A DNA stretch of 33,881 nucleotides, taken from positions 58,459 to 92,339 of the forward strand of contig JBBHKE010001200.1 in assembly GCA_037447655.1 (NCBI GenBank), given 5' to 3'. Source of the stretch: Zygnema cylindricum (taxonomy: Eukaryota > Streptophyta > Zygnematophyceae > Zygnematales > Zygnemataceae). The translations under genes and the position numbers were made by a program. Shown piece by piece: positions 9,097-18,370 of this stretch; within the stretch, counting starts at the first letter, position 1, and each line of letters opens with the position of its first letter. The notes below the pieces were generated by a model. It searched no databases. It had not been told where the DNA came from and was given only the letters and a program-made list of their open reading frames with translations.

Positions 9097-10390
9097 AAGG
9101 TGAAGCAAGCTGGATTGTAGACTCAGGTGCATCCATGCTGATGTGTAAAGATAAACACCTGTTCACTAAGATAAAAAAGATTCCCACCGTAGAGATAGAG
9201 TACGGGGATGGGAGGATAGTCACTACTACTCTTGTAGGATGGATAGATGTAAAAGTGTTAGAAGAAGGAAAGACATCCATAAGAACATTCTCAAATGTAT
9301 TGTTTATTCCGGACCTTAACAAAAACCTCATCTCTACGTCTGTAATAGATGATAAGGGTTTTGATACTAGCACTAGGGAAGGAGTCTTTACTGCTAGTTT
9401 TGAGGAGGAAGTTTATTTTACTACTAAAAAAGGTAGCCAATGGATGTTTAGGCAGATTTTAAGCAATGAAAAGAAGAAATTTTATTATGCCGGTGTTCAT
9501 GATATATTGTTGTGGCATAAGAGGCTTGGGCGTGTCAATTTAGATAAGTTAAGAGAGATGAAAAAGATAGGAGTAGTGGAAGGAATTCAGTTCGGTGAAA
9601 GTGAGAATCTAAGTGATTGTAGTGGATCTGCTTAAGGTAAAGCACACAGGTTACCCTTCCCAAAAACTGCCAACTATAAGGGAGAAAAGATTATAGATTT
9701 AGTACACACAAATATTTGGGGGCCAGTAAGAGTGCCATCACTCCGGGGGAAAAGATTTATTGTGACTATCACTGATGATTAGTCTCGGTATTCCAAGGTG
9801 TATTTTTTGAAAAATAAGTCAGAGGCCCAGGAATGTTTTAAACAATATAAAGCATGGAATGAAAAACTCCATGAAACCTCAATCAAGGGAGTAAAGAGTG
9901 ACAATGGTGGAGAGTATACCTCTAACCAGTTTGAGGATTTTTTGAGAGAAGATGGAGTGCAACACCAAAAGACAGTTCCTTAAAATCCTGAGCAGAATGG
10001 TGTAGCTGAAAGATTAAATAGAACACTGAGTGATAGTGCTAGGAGTATGCTATCAAATAAAAAGACAGGAAACAAGTTTTGGGCCGAACCAATGAAATGT
10101 GCAAATTATCTGAAGAATAAAGTTCTTACTTCAAGAGTAAAAGGCCAAACACCCTATGAGAGATGGATAGGCCGAAAACCAAATATTTCACACTTAAAGG
10201 TTTTCGGTAGTCAAGTGTTCAGTTAAGACACATATCGCTCAAATTGGAAGTTAGATCCAAAAGGAAAACCAGGACATCTACTAGGATATGATGAAGATGT
10301 AAAAGGATATACAGTCTATGATCTCAAAAGAGAGGATATTATCCTAGTGAAACATCTAGTGGTTATGGATGACTGAAAATCTATAAATCC
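9097..10390 (+). pseudogene. P1 protease and integrase
   Basis: The frame 9051-9635 carries the protease motif DSGAS at 9120-9134. Its C-terminal end has the integrase zinc-finger histidines in LLWHKRLGRVNLDKL, but the Cys pair is damaged and followed by a stop. Downstream HTNIWGP replaces the usual HTD, so the first catalytic Asp is lost; SDNGGEYTS (second Asp) and PEQNGVAERLNRT (Glu) remain at about 9900-10025. At least five stops interrupt the region. The order protease, integrase, reverse transcriptase confirms Ty1/copia. Confidence 0.9.
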
Positions 10391-11734
10391 CCTTAAGCAT
10401 ATAAAGACAGTCAGAATCAGATTTGAGTCAAAAAAAATTGATGACATTGAGCTTCCTAACTATCTATGATTTCAAGAAAATGATGATCTTGCAGGCACAA
10501 ATCAAATCGAGAAGGACCCAAATGTGAAACCTCTAGTATTAACTCCAACCAAAGTAGAAGACGTGGTGGAAATCGACCCGGAATCAAAGGATAAAGGAGT
10601 AATAGAAACTGTTCGGAAAAATTCAAGAAAGCCATCTATTCCGGCAACCGAGATTGAGGGAGGAAGAAAAAGTAGCAAAAGATTGCAAGAGATTCAAATC
10701 AACAATAAGGTAACCAAATTGTCTCACCCTGATGAACCTCAAACTTACAATGAGGCAATGACTTGTCCTGAGAGAAACCGGTGGAAGACAACCATTAATG
10801 AGGAGATGGCCTCAATTATGGCGGCCGATACATGGGAATTGATGGATTGTCCTCCTAACAGGAAGCCAATTGGGTGTAAGTGAAACTCAACCCGGATAAC
10901 ACCATTGAGTGCTATAAGGCTCGGTTAGTGGCGAAGGGATTTACCCAGAAAGAGGGAATTGACTACGAGGAGACTTTTGCTACGGTCGTCTGGTTTCCTT
11001 CGGTTCGGATACTACTTAGTATGGCGGCAGCAGAAGACATGGAAGTGCATCAGATAGACATCAAGACGGCCTTTCTACATGGAGAAATGGAAGAGGAAAT
11101 TTTTATGCGACAGCCTGAAGGATTTGTGGAGCAAGGGGAGGAAAGCAAGGTTTGCCGATTGATCAAATCTTTGTATGGGCTGAAACAGGCGCCCCGGCAA
11201 TGGAACAAGAAGCTCGATGAGTTTCTTATAAGTTTGGGATATATTCGAATCAGCTCAGACCACTCAATATATTTGTTTGAGGATGAGAAAGGAATTTATT
11301 TTTTTGCAATTTATGTTGATGATTTGCTTGTTTTAAGTAAATCTAAAGATTAAATAAATATGTTGAAAAATGATCTAAAAGGAAAATTTGAGATGAAGGA
11401 TATAGGAGAAGCAAGGTATATTTTGGGAATTCGGGTAGAGAGAGACATAGATAAGAAAATAATAAGATAAACTCAAAAGAACGACATTAGAAACAAGTTA
11501 GAAAAATTCCAAATGGATAAGGCTAATAGTTATACCACTCCTATGGAATTAAAGAAGGGAAGTGAGGGGTGTGTGGAAGATGGAGTTATAATCCTAGATG
11601 ATGAGGTAGGCCCGAAAGAGAAAATATTTATGCAAACCATCCTTTATAGACAAGTGTGGGCAGTCTAATATATTTCATGAATTTTACTCGTCCGGACATA
11701 GCCGCAGCTGTATGAGTACTAAGTAGGAGTCTGA
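10391..11734 (+). pseudogene. P1 reverse transcriptase, frameshifted
   Basis: The linker and N-terminus are open at 10524-10883 (SHPDEPQTYNEAM, NRKPIG). A short deletion around 10878-10882 removes the usual WV...K segment and shifts frame. The next block, 10880-11353, is well preserved: YKARLVAKGFTQKEGIDYEE, DIKTAFLHGE (catalytic Asp), SLYGLKQAPRQWNKKL and YVDD at 11312-11323. After the stop at 11351-11353 the thumb part continues as KFEMKDIGEARYILGI with more stops. The enzyme would make cDNA; this copy is inactive. Confidence 0.92.
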
Positions 11735-12374
11735 ATGCTCCCACTAAGAAAGATTACGAGGCAGCTAAGAGTCCTTAGATATCTCATAGGAACTAGGGAT
11801 CTATGGTTGCATTTGGGTGGGAACAATACTTACATCACCACTTGGAGTGATGCCAGCTATGGGGATGCTCCTATGAGGAGATGCACATCTGGATATGTAT
11901 TTGATGTGGGTGATGGAGCTTGCTGCTGGAGCAGCAACCAACAAAAGGTTATTTGATGTGGGTGATGGAGCTTGCTGCTGGAGCAGCAAGCAACAAAAGG
12001 TCATCGCCCTGTTCAACATGGAGGCCGAGTACATGGCTTCTTGCTCTGCTGTAAAAGAACTAATGTGGGTCAAGTCTTTGCTAGGTGAGCTTGGTCATCT
12101 TAAGAGTGGTTTCCAAAAAGTGTTTTGTGATAATCAGGCTGCCATTGCCATTTTTGCCAATCGTAAACATCACTTTAAAGCCAAACACATGGACATTAGA
12201 CTTAGCTTTGTTAGAGAGAAAGTAGAAAACAAGATAATCAGTTTGGAGTATAAACCAGATAGTGAAATGGTAGCAGATATGATGACCAAACACGTGCCTT
12301 CTCCTAAATTAATTTCCTGCCGGGAGAAGTGTGGTCTTAAAATAAAGAGTGACTATAAAATAAGGGGAGTGTAG
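11735..12374 (+). pseudogene. P1 RNase H with 52-bp frame-shifting duplication
   Basis: The first part, 11735-11956, contains TWSDASYGDAPMRRCTSGYV. A 52-base tandem duplication, with units starting at 11898 and 11950, repeats the VGDGACCWSS segment and shifts frame because 52 is not a multiple of three. The continuation to 12374 has MEAEYMA, CDNQAAIA, KHMDIRLSFVREKV and the end motif ADMMTKHVPSPKL. The reading frame runs through the PPT and stops at 12372-12374, at the very start of the 3' LTR. Confidence 0.92.
12358..12369 (+). other. Polypurine tract of P1
   Basis: AAATAAGGGGAG sits immediately before the 3' LTR start TGTAGAAATT; P2 has the identical tract at 16861-16872. Confidence 0.85.
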
Positions 12375-13465
12375 AAATTAAAGGTTATTTTAGTATTTTC
12401 TAGGTTTTGTAAAATGCAGAAAAAAAACAGAGGCATTCTGCCTCTAACTCCTCTCTCCAGCTCCCACACTTGTCGCAGTCACTAAAAGTTGGAGAGGGAG
12501 ATAGAGCCATGGCTGCCTATGCTCTCCAGACGGGGACAAACTTTAGATTGGTAGATTTGCCAAAATAGTTATTGACGGATCCAAGATTTGAACCTGGTAC
12601 ATACTGTCCGTCAAAGTTGCTTGTAGCCGGTAGCCTTAGCCAATTAGACTAGAATCAAAGTTACGCAACATAGGGTTTGATAAATAGATAAATCTGTACA
12701 CATAGGCTTATTTCATTTAACAGAATATTTGGACATACAAGCAATTTGTTATCTATAGCGTACGGAATATTCGAAACGGATATCGCGCAATTTGTTTCGA
12801 AGGCGAAACAAATATCGCACAAGTATTTATGACGACTACGATTGAAATCCATTTTAATCGGACGGCCGCTAAGCATGCCGAGATCGTGGAATAGTTTTTC
12901 GGCGGTTTGCGGTCAACGTCACATTGAATAACATGTGGCACAACCATATTGGAATACGGCATCTCCGGGGATTTCAGGATCGAATCCGAAAATGACATGT
13001 GTCGACTTATTGGACATATCGTACAATGGCCGTACAGAAAGTACATCCGCACCTGTACCTTTTGTACGATACAATATTATGATTAGTGTCGTACTTCAGT
13101 AGATAGAGTTTTTGAGAGAGATAGGACTTAGAAAAATTTCATAGATTGGACCCTCTCTCCATAGAGCTTGTGTACAAAAAGTCAACTTTGACCCTTCATA
13201 ACTTACTGCTCAGGGGAGCAAATTCATAGATTCTTTTTTCTATCGACCAAGGGGAGTCTTGCCTTCACAGTGGTGAAAGTGGTTAGAGTTTTTGTGTGCC
13301 AGGCTGGTAGTTATTCTCAGTGAAACACAAAGGGGTCAAGGTGGTTAGAGTTTTTGTGTGCCAGGCTGGTAGTTATTCTCGCTGAAACACAAAGGGGTCA
13401 GGGTTATCCTAGAGGCTTTGTGTGAGCTGCCTACTCTAAGGAACTATGGAGGTCTCAGAGTTAGA
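12370..13465 (+). repeat. 3' LTR of P1
   Basis: This 1096-bp copy of 6960-7995 ends TTAGA next to the ATACT duplication. A 62-base tandem duplication with units starting at 13279 and 13341 (gtggttagagtttttgtgtg) is absent from the 5' LTR, so it arose after insertion. It retains an ATG at 13446-13448 which, in a 5' LTR, would read MEVSEL and then through the PBS into gag. An antisense tRNA-like segment is at 12572-12659. Confidence 0.93.
12572..12659 (-). other. Antisense tRNA-Leu-like segment in P1 3' LTR
   Basis: On the minus strand the D-arm GTCTAATTGGCTAAGGC is identical to the 5' LTR copy. The T-arm CCAGGTTCAAATCTTGG keeps a 5-bp stem with one G-U pair, and GGTTCAAATC is a near-consensus B-box. 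The middle stem seen in the 5' copy is lost here (accggctacaagcaact). A TGACGGA/TCCGTCA pair encloses the T-arm. Confidence 0.62.
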
Positions 13466-13470
13466 ATACT
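13466..13470. repeat. Right target-site duplication of P1 (ATACT)
   Basis: Matches 6955-6959 exactly and fixes the P1 boundary, so that element M resumes on both sides. Confidence 0.9.
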
Positions 13471-13799
13471 GATTTCTTTTCTGAAACTGAGTGTTTAATA
13501 CTTGACCTGTTTTGCTTCCTTTCAGTGCTAAATTAGTAGATTCTTCATCTAACACTAGCTGAATTGCCATTGTTACGTTCCAAGATGACTGATATATTTT
13601 CTTTAGTGCATCGAAGGCCCTTTTATATTCCTCAAGCAAAGCTCTCATAAGCAACATGGCTTGCTGTGCAGATGGAAAAACACCTCCTAAGCATGCATTT
13701 TCTCAAAATAACTTCCTAAGACCATAACAATAATCTGAGATGCGACCACCATTGTACTTATACTCAAAAATATATGTTGCAGTTATCATTTGTCGTTAA
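13471..13799 (-). pseudogene. Element M gag, middle segment
   Basis: The minus-strand frame 13436-13657 contains MLLMRALLEEYKRAFDALKK and, outside the P1 LTR, continues toward the zinc-knuckle part now at 6954. Upstream of it another frame reads YNGGRISDYCYGLR, the capsid part that follows the N-terminal segment at 18051. The fragment lies between the P1 and P2 insertions and shares their target duplications at its ends. I assign it to gag from position and continuity, not from a strong motif. Confidence 0.8.
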
Positions 13800-13804
13800 A
13801 CATT
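13800..13804. repeat. Left target-site duplication of P2 (ACATT)
   Basis: ACATT precedes TGTTGAAATT and recurs at 18046-18050. Confidence 0.9.
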
Positions 13805-14002
13805 TGTTGAAATTTAAGTATTTTATAGGTCTAGAGATTGTAAAATAAAAGCCAAAACAATGACAACTTGCCTCCTAACTCTTCACTCAAGTCCCCACAC
13901 TTGTCGCAGTCACTGAAGACTTAAGGAGGAGTTAGATCCATGGCTGCCTAGGTTGTTCAAAGAGGACACGAAGGCAAATCTCGATAGAGTTACCTAAAAT
14001 AT

Positions 14003-14082
14003 TTGACGGACCTGGGATTTGATCCGGGTATTTGCTGTCCGTCAAATTAGTCGGTAGCCTTGACCTATAAGTCTAGGATTAA
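14003..14082 (-). other. Antisense tRNA-like segment in P2 5' LTR
   Basis: Homologous to the P1 segments. The minus strand has GACTTATAGGTCAAGGC in the D-arm position (three of four pairs), and GGATCAAATCCC in the T-arm position keeps the B-box core with a weakened stem. TGACGGA and TCCGTCA surround the T-arm. Function is unknown. Confidence 0.55.
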
Positions 14083-14359
14083 TGATAGGATATATTAGGT
14101 TTGATAAATATTTATTATATTACACGTAGACTAGTTTAGTAAACGAGATATAGATACGTAATGCATAGATACAGTTTTTGTACGATTTTAATATACTATA
14201 TGAAACGGATACCTCGCATTTGTTTCGAACACGAAACAAATACCGCGCGTATATTTTCAACGGCTATAGTTGTATCCGGTTTTGATCGGACGGCAACGAT
14301 AGGCGCTGCAATCACGGAATATGTACTTTTTGCGTTTTACTGTCATCACCAGGTCATGT

Positions 14360-14432
14360 GACACGTGGCACAACAACGTTGGATTGCGGCAACTCTGGAG
14401 ATTACGAAACAAATCTCGATATGACACGTGTC
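14360..14432. promoter_or_regulatory. Two ACGTG-core sites in P2 5' LTR
   Basis: GACACGTGGC (14360-14369) and GACACGTGTC (14423-14432) are canonical plant G-box/ABRE-type sequences. Both recur in the 3' LTR at 17427-17436 and 17491-17500, so they are conserved within the pair. Binding by bZIP/bHLH factors is a prediction. Confidence 0.45.
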
Positions 14433-14957
14433 GACATTTTGACCATGTCGTACGATGGTTGTACAAAAAGCACACCGACACATATACTTTTCTGTACGAC
14501 ACAGTAATTTGATTGGTGCCGTACGTCAGTAGATAGAGTTTTAGGGAGAGATAGGACTTCGAAAATTTAGTAGGTAGCAGCCTCTCTCTGAGAGAGCTCT
14601 TGTACAAAAAGTCATCTTTGACCATTAATAACTATCAATTTACTTGACCATCTTCAGTGATTCTTTTTGCTGCGGACTCAACGAGGTCCACACTACACAA
14701 GGGTGTAGTCGGTCAGAGTTTTTGTCTGCCAGGGTGGTTGCATTTCTTAGGGAAAGTCAAAGTGGGTGAATGTGTCCAAATCTCATATTCTAACTTTGCA
14801 TTCCGTGGTGGAACTGAGCACACAGAAAGTGTTATTTCACAGGGGTGAAGTTTTATTCGGGTTTTGATTGTCAAGGGGTTAGTCATTTGGGTTTATAACA
14901 ACTTGGAGTCGGCATCACCTAGATTAGCTTCTTTTAGATCTGCAATTTCTAAGGGCA

Positions 14958-16029
14958 ATGGAGCACATAAAGTTTCAGGTTATGGGCCCACCATCTAGGG
15001 TGCCTATGTTTGATGGAACAGGCTTCACTTATTGGGGATTTATGATGGAGGGATTGTTTTTCGAGAAGCACTTATGGAGAAATGTTTCAGAACAAGTGAG
15101 ATGTCCGCCACTTGACTTTGGAGGAGCTTACTATGGAGAATCTTCTGAGGCTGCCCAAAATATCAACCGAAGTTCAAATGCAACGGAAGGTGAAGGGAAA
15201 AACCTTGTTGTTGATGGGGAAATAGGGGAGAAGGAAAAATAGACACCTATGGTGAGGGGAGCTAGGCTCTCAGCTATGGTACCACTAGTAGGGATTAAAA
15301 CTGAAGAAAATGACAGAAAAATATGGGAATACAAAAACACTATAACAAAGCATCTCATACTTAGAAACGTGTCTAAGTCCATAGCTATCACTCTTATTAA
15401 TTTAACGAAGTCTTCGGAGATATGGGAAGCACTAAGTCAAATTTATAAGAGTGAGACTATTCAGAGGCAACAATTTGTAAAACAAGAAATAGATGCTTAT
15501 GTTTATAACGGCGGTAGCATGATAGAGTTTTGCAAAGGTATTGTTGCGCTATATGTTGAGCTTGCTAATGCCGGATATGTAGAATCTGAGGAGAGGAAGA
15601 TTAATACACTATTTATAAAACTCCCAGATGAGTACGAAAACATCATTTGTCGATTGCAGGCAATGGATGGCTCCTCATGGACTTTGAGCTTTACCATGGG
15701 GATAATTCTTGTGAGGGAAAGCACTTTGAAGCTTCGTAGGGGAAGTGACAGAATGAATGCATTTAAAGCTGGTGGTGATTGGCGGAAGCAATTAGAGGAA
15801 CGTTGGTGACGAGCGGAAGCGTGATGAGAGGAAGAAAGACAAAGGTAAACCTTATCGGAACTTTGGTAGAAAGAGAGGGAGAGGAAAAGTTACGAGAGCT
15901 TTGAAAAAAGGGGTTTGCTTCTTTTGTAGGGAACCGGGTCATTATATAGAGGAATGCCCTTGTTTGAAAGAACTTAGAAGTTGGAATGTGGATGAGGAGG
16001 AAGAAGGGGAAGAGGAGAAAAGAGGATGA
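14958..16029 (+). pseudogene. P2 gag (one stop, one frameshift)
   Basis: Starts at the LTR ATG (MEHIKFQ), crosses the LTR end and the PBS (VMGPPSRVP), then FDGTGFTYWGFMM, the usual copia gag N-terminal pattern. The frame is open except for a single TAG at 15240-15242. The capsid part includes SKSIAITLINLTKSSEIWEA and FCKGIVALYVELANAGY, both typical of the UBN2/gag family. A shift near 15807 is needed to reach a basic stretch and an intact CX2CX4HX4C knuckle at about 15919-15960 (CFFCREPGHYIEEC). Roughly 355 codons in all. Damage is far lighter than in P1 or M. It would build particles and bind RNA. Confidence 0.85.
14978..14993 (+). other. Primer-binding site of P2 (half-tRNA type)
   Basis: GGTTATGGGCCCACCA lies immediately after the LTR end. 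All 16 bases are complementary to UGGUGGGCCCAUAACC, the anticodon-arm region of plant initiator tRNA-Met as I recall it. Animal initiator tRNA would match only about 13 bases because its stem reads CUGGG. The ATG at 14982 inside the site is in frame with gag. Confidence 0.85.
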
Positions 16030-16105
16030 AGATATGTTGGAGCTTCTCCATATCGCTAGTATGGGGAAGAGAGAAAAGCACACATAAATTCCACGTAAGC
16101 AATAA

Positions 16106-16843
16106 TGTACTTTTGGAGGTATAAGGGAAGTAAAGAGAGAGGAAATACTTGAGGGAGTTCAAAATTTTGAGGATAGTTTCATAGATATTTTGGAAACAGA
16201 AAACTGGTCGGAAAGGGAGACTTTAACGGATTTCGAGGAAAGGGGAGACGTGAAACTAGAAGGGGTTCTAAAAGATAAGGGAGAAGAGGAATGTTTAATG
16301 AAAGGTATAGGGGAGGAGAAATATTTATTGGGAATAAATTGAGAAAGTGATAGTGGAAAGAATTCCATGGGAGAGAGTAAGGAAAGTTCGGAAAATGGGG
16401 TGAGAATCATGGATAAAAATATGAGTTCGGAAGATGAAGATTTTACGAGGAACTTAGTGGGGACTCTTGATTTAAGGATAAATTTGGGGGGTAATGGTTT
16501 TGACATCACTAATGGGAGTGATACCCACTATAAAGGTATGCCTATAAAAGGGTTAGCATCTGAGTATGTGTTGCAAACTGGGGATGGGACTGATTGTTGG
16601 AAATGGAAAAGGGAAAGTGGATTTTGGTTGGATGAAAAAGGGAGGAGGTGGATAAAATCTTTGCTCGGATTTTTAAAAAGTGGCATGCAAAATAAAATGT
16701 ATGATCGACAAGATGAAATTATTTTTGGTCATCTAATACACTTTCTTAAATATAAAGGTATTCGCTTGAAGCTTCATGAAGTAAAAAAGAAAAAGGAAAG
16801 GAAAATATATACAAATGTATTCGTTGTTTTTGAAGGGAGTTGA
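16106..16843 (+). pseudogene. P2 chimeric open frame of pol leftovers
   Basis: A frame of about 245 codons with one stop (TGA 16340-16342). Its parts align by eye with P1: REVKREEILEGVQ resembles the end of the pre-integrase piece, IGEEKYLLGIN resembles DIGEARYILGI of the reverse transcriptase thumb. LGGNGFDITNGSDTHYKGMP and WIKSLLGFLKSGMQNKMYD resemble RNase H. Catalytic segments are missing and the RNase H Asp/Glu pattern is disrupted (SDAS to SDTH). It is strongly purine-rich and acidic. Several deletions left the frame open, which is unusual for simple decay. Confidence 0.7.
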
Positions 16844-16860
16844 AAGTAAAGTAGACTAGA

Positions 16861-16872
16861 AAATAAGGGGAG
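16861..16872 (+). other. Polypurine tract of P2
   Basis: AAATAAGGGGAG directly upstream of the 3' LTR TGTTGAAATT, identical to P1's tract. Confidence 0.85.
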
Positions 16873-18045
16873 TGTTGAAATTTTAGTATTTTATAGGTCT
16901 AGAGATTGTAAAATAAAAGCCAAAACAGTGACAGCTTGCCTCTAACTCTTCACTCAAGTCCCCACACTTGTCGCAGTCACTGAAGACTTGAGGAGGAGTT
17001 AGATCCATGGCTGCCTAGGCTGTCCAAAGAGGACAGGAAGGTAAATCTCGATAGAGTTACCTAAAATATTTGACGGACCCGGGATTTGATCCAGGTATCT
17101 GCTGTTTGTCAAATTAGCCGGTAGCCTTAACCTATAAGTCTAGGATTAATGATAGGATATATTAGGTATGATAAATATTTATTATGTTACACGTAGACTA
17201 GTTCAGTAAACGGGATATTGATACGTAATGCATAGATACAATTTTTGTACGATTTTAATGTACTATATGAAACGGATACCTCGCATTGGTTTCGAACACG
17301 AAACAAATACCGCGCGTATATTTTCAACAGCTATAGTTATATCCTGTTTTGATCGGACGGCCACGATAGGCGCCGCGATCATGAAATATGTACTTTTGGC
17401 GTTTTACTGTCATCGCCACGTCATGTGACACGTGGCGCGACAACATTGGATTGCGGCAACTCCGGAGATTACGGGAACAAATCCCGATATGACACGTGTC
17501 GACATTTTGACCATGTCGTACGATGGCCGTACATAAAGTACACGGGCACATGTACTTTTTTGTACGACACAGTAATTTGATTGGTGTCGTATGTCAGTAG
17601 ATAAAGTTTTAGAGAGAGATAGGACTTCGAAAATTTAGTAGGTAGCAGCCTCTCTCCGAGAGAGCTCTTGTACAAAAAGTCATCTTTGACCATTCATAAC
17701 TATCAATTTACTTGACCATTTTCAGTGATTATTTTTGCTACGGACTCAAGGGAGTCCACACTACACAAGAGTGTAGTCGGTCAGAGGTTTTGTCTGCCAA
17801 GGTGGCTGCATTTCTTATGGAAAGTCAAAGTGGGTGAATGTGTCCAAATCTCATATTCTAACTTTGCATTCTGAGGTGGAATTGAGCACACAGAAAGTGT
17901 TATTTCACATGGGTGAAGTTTAATTGGGGTTTTGATTGTCAAGGGGTTGGTCATTTGGGTTTGTATCAAGTTGGAGTCGGCATCACCTAGATTAGCTTCT
18001 TTTAGATCTGCGATTTCTGTGGGCAATGGAGCACACTGAGTTTCA
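16873..18045 (+). repeat. 3' LTR of P2
   Basis: 1173 bp, same length as the 5' copy, ending GAGTTTCA and followed by ACATT. It keeps two ACGTG-core sites, five GTACs at 17515-17575 with the palindromic outer arms TGTCGTAC and GTACGACA, and an in-frame ATG near its end (18026-18028). Confidence 0.95.
17070..17149 (-). other. Antisense tRNA-like segment in P2 3' LTR
   Basis: Same module as at 14003. The minus strand has GACTTATAGGTTAAGGC in the D-arm position and CCTGGATCAAATCCCGG in the T-arm position, with four of five stem pairs. Confidence 0.55.
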
Positions 18046-18050
18046 ACATT
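18046..18050. repeat. Right target-site duplication of P2 (ACATT)
   Basis: Exact match to 13800-13804. Confidence 0.9.
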
Positions 18051-18370
18051 CGTCTGTTGATACATATCTTCCAAGGATACCCAAATTTCTTTCGCCTTGT
18101 CCATCTGAATGTGTGCCATACCGAGTTCTAAAGATAGTGCTTGCATGAGTGCACTAACGCAATGTTTATTCTTCTTGCTCCACGTATGATCTATTTCGGC
18201 ACGGAAACCATCCACTACATTCATGTGTTTCTTTTGACAAAGTAGAGCTTGATGATTCCTCTCCAGTATAAGTAGTTGTCTCCATCAAACCTAGGTACTC
18301 TGGGATGTGGGCCCATAACCCGTTGCTCTGCAGCAACATGGACACTACCAAAAGTTGTATTGTCACCCAT
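18051..18370 (-). pseudogene. Element M gag, N-terminal segment
   Basis: On the minus strand an ATG at 18370-18368, inside the 5' LTR, opens a frame beginning MGDNTTFGSV. It runs through the LTR end and PBS into VMGPHPRVPRFDGDNYT, the copia gag N-terminal pattern. After a break, WSKKNKHCVSALMQALSLEL and KAKEIWVSLEDMYQQTN follow; these match the UBN2-type capsid motif. The segment is cut at 18051 by P2 and resumes at 13799. The break near 18240 makes it a pseudogene. Confidence 0.88.
18307..18321 (-). other. Primer-binding site of element M (half-tRNA type)
   Basis: On the minus strand GGGTTATGGGCCCAC starts two bases after the LTR end (GCAGAGCA). It is complementary to GUGGGCCCAUAACCC of initiator tRNA-Met, slightly offset from P1 and P2. 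Its ATG is in frame with the LTR ATG 54 bases upstream. Confidence 0.83.

Larger units (their letters stand above)
6960..13465 (+). mobile_element. Ty1/copia LTR retrotransposon 'P1'
   Basis: A 6.5-kb plus-strand element with LTRs 6960-7995 and 12370-13465, flanked by perfect ATACT duplications and inserted in M's gag. Internal order is PBS, gag, protease, integrase, reverse transcriptase, RNase H, PPT. All coding parts are frameshifted or stopped. The LTR pair differs at about one base in ten in the stretches I compared, so insertion is old. The LTRs are related to those of P2 (shared CCCACACTTGTCGCAGTCAC block), so P1 and P2 are sister subfamilies. Confidence 0.95.
13805..14977 (+). repeat. 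5' LTR of P2
   Basis: Begins TGTTGAAATTTAAG and ends AGTTTCA. It has G-box-type ACGTG sites at 14360-14369 (GACACGTGGC) and 14423-14432 (GACACGTGTC), a GTAC cluster and an antisense tRNA-like segment. An ATG at 14958-14960 lies 20 bases from the LTR end and is in frame with the PBS ATG and gag. Confidence 0.95.
13805..18045 (+). mobile_element. Ty1/copia element 'P2', gag-only deletion derivative
   Basis: A 4.24-kb element with equal LTRs of 1173 bp (13805-14977, 16873-18045), TG...CA ends and ACATT duplications. The 1.9-kb interior has PBS, nearly open gag, a frame made of pol leftovers, and a PPT. Protease, the integrase core and most of reverse transcriptase are gone. It therefore needs enzymes from a relative such as P1's family. 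This layout is like the gag-bearing non-autonomous elements known in plants as TR-GAG. LTRs differ at roughly one base in ten to fifteen in the parts compared. Confidence 0.93.
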
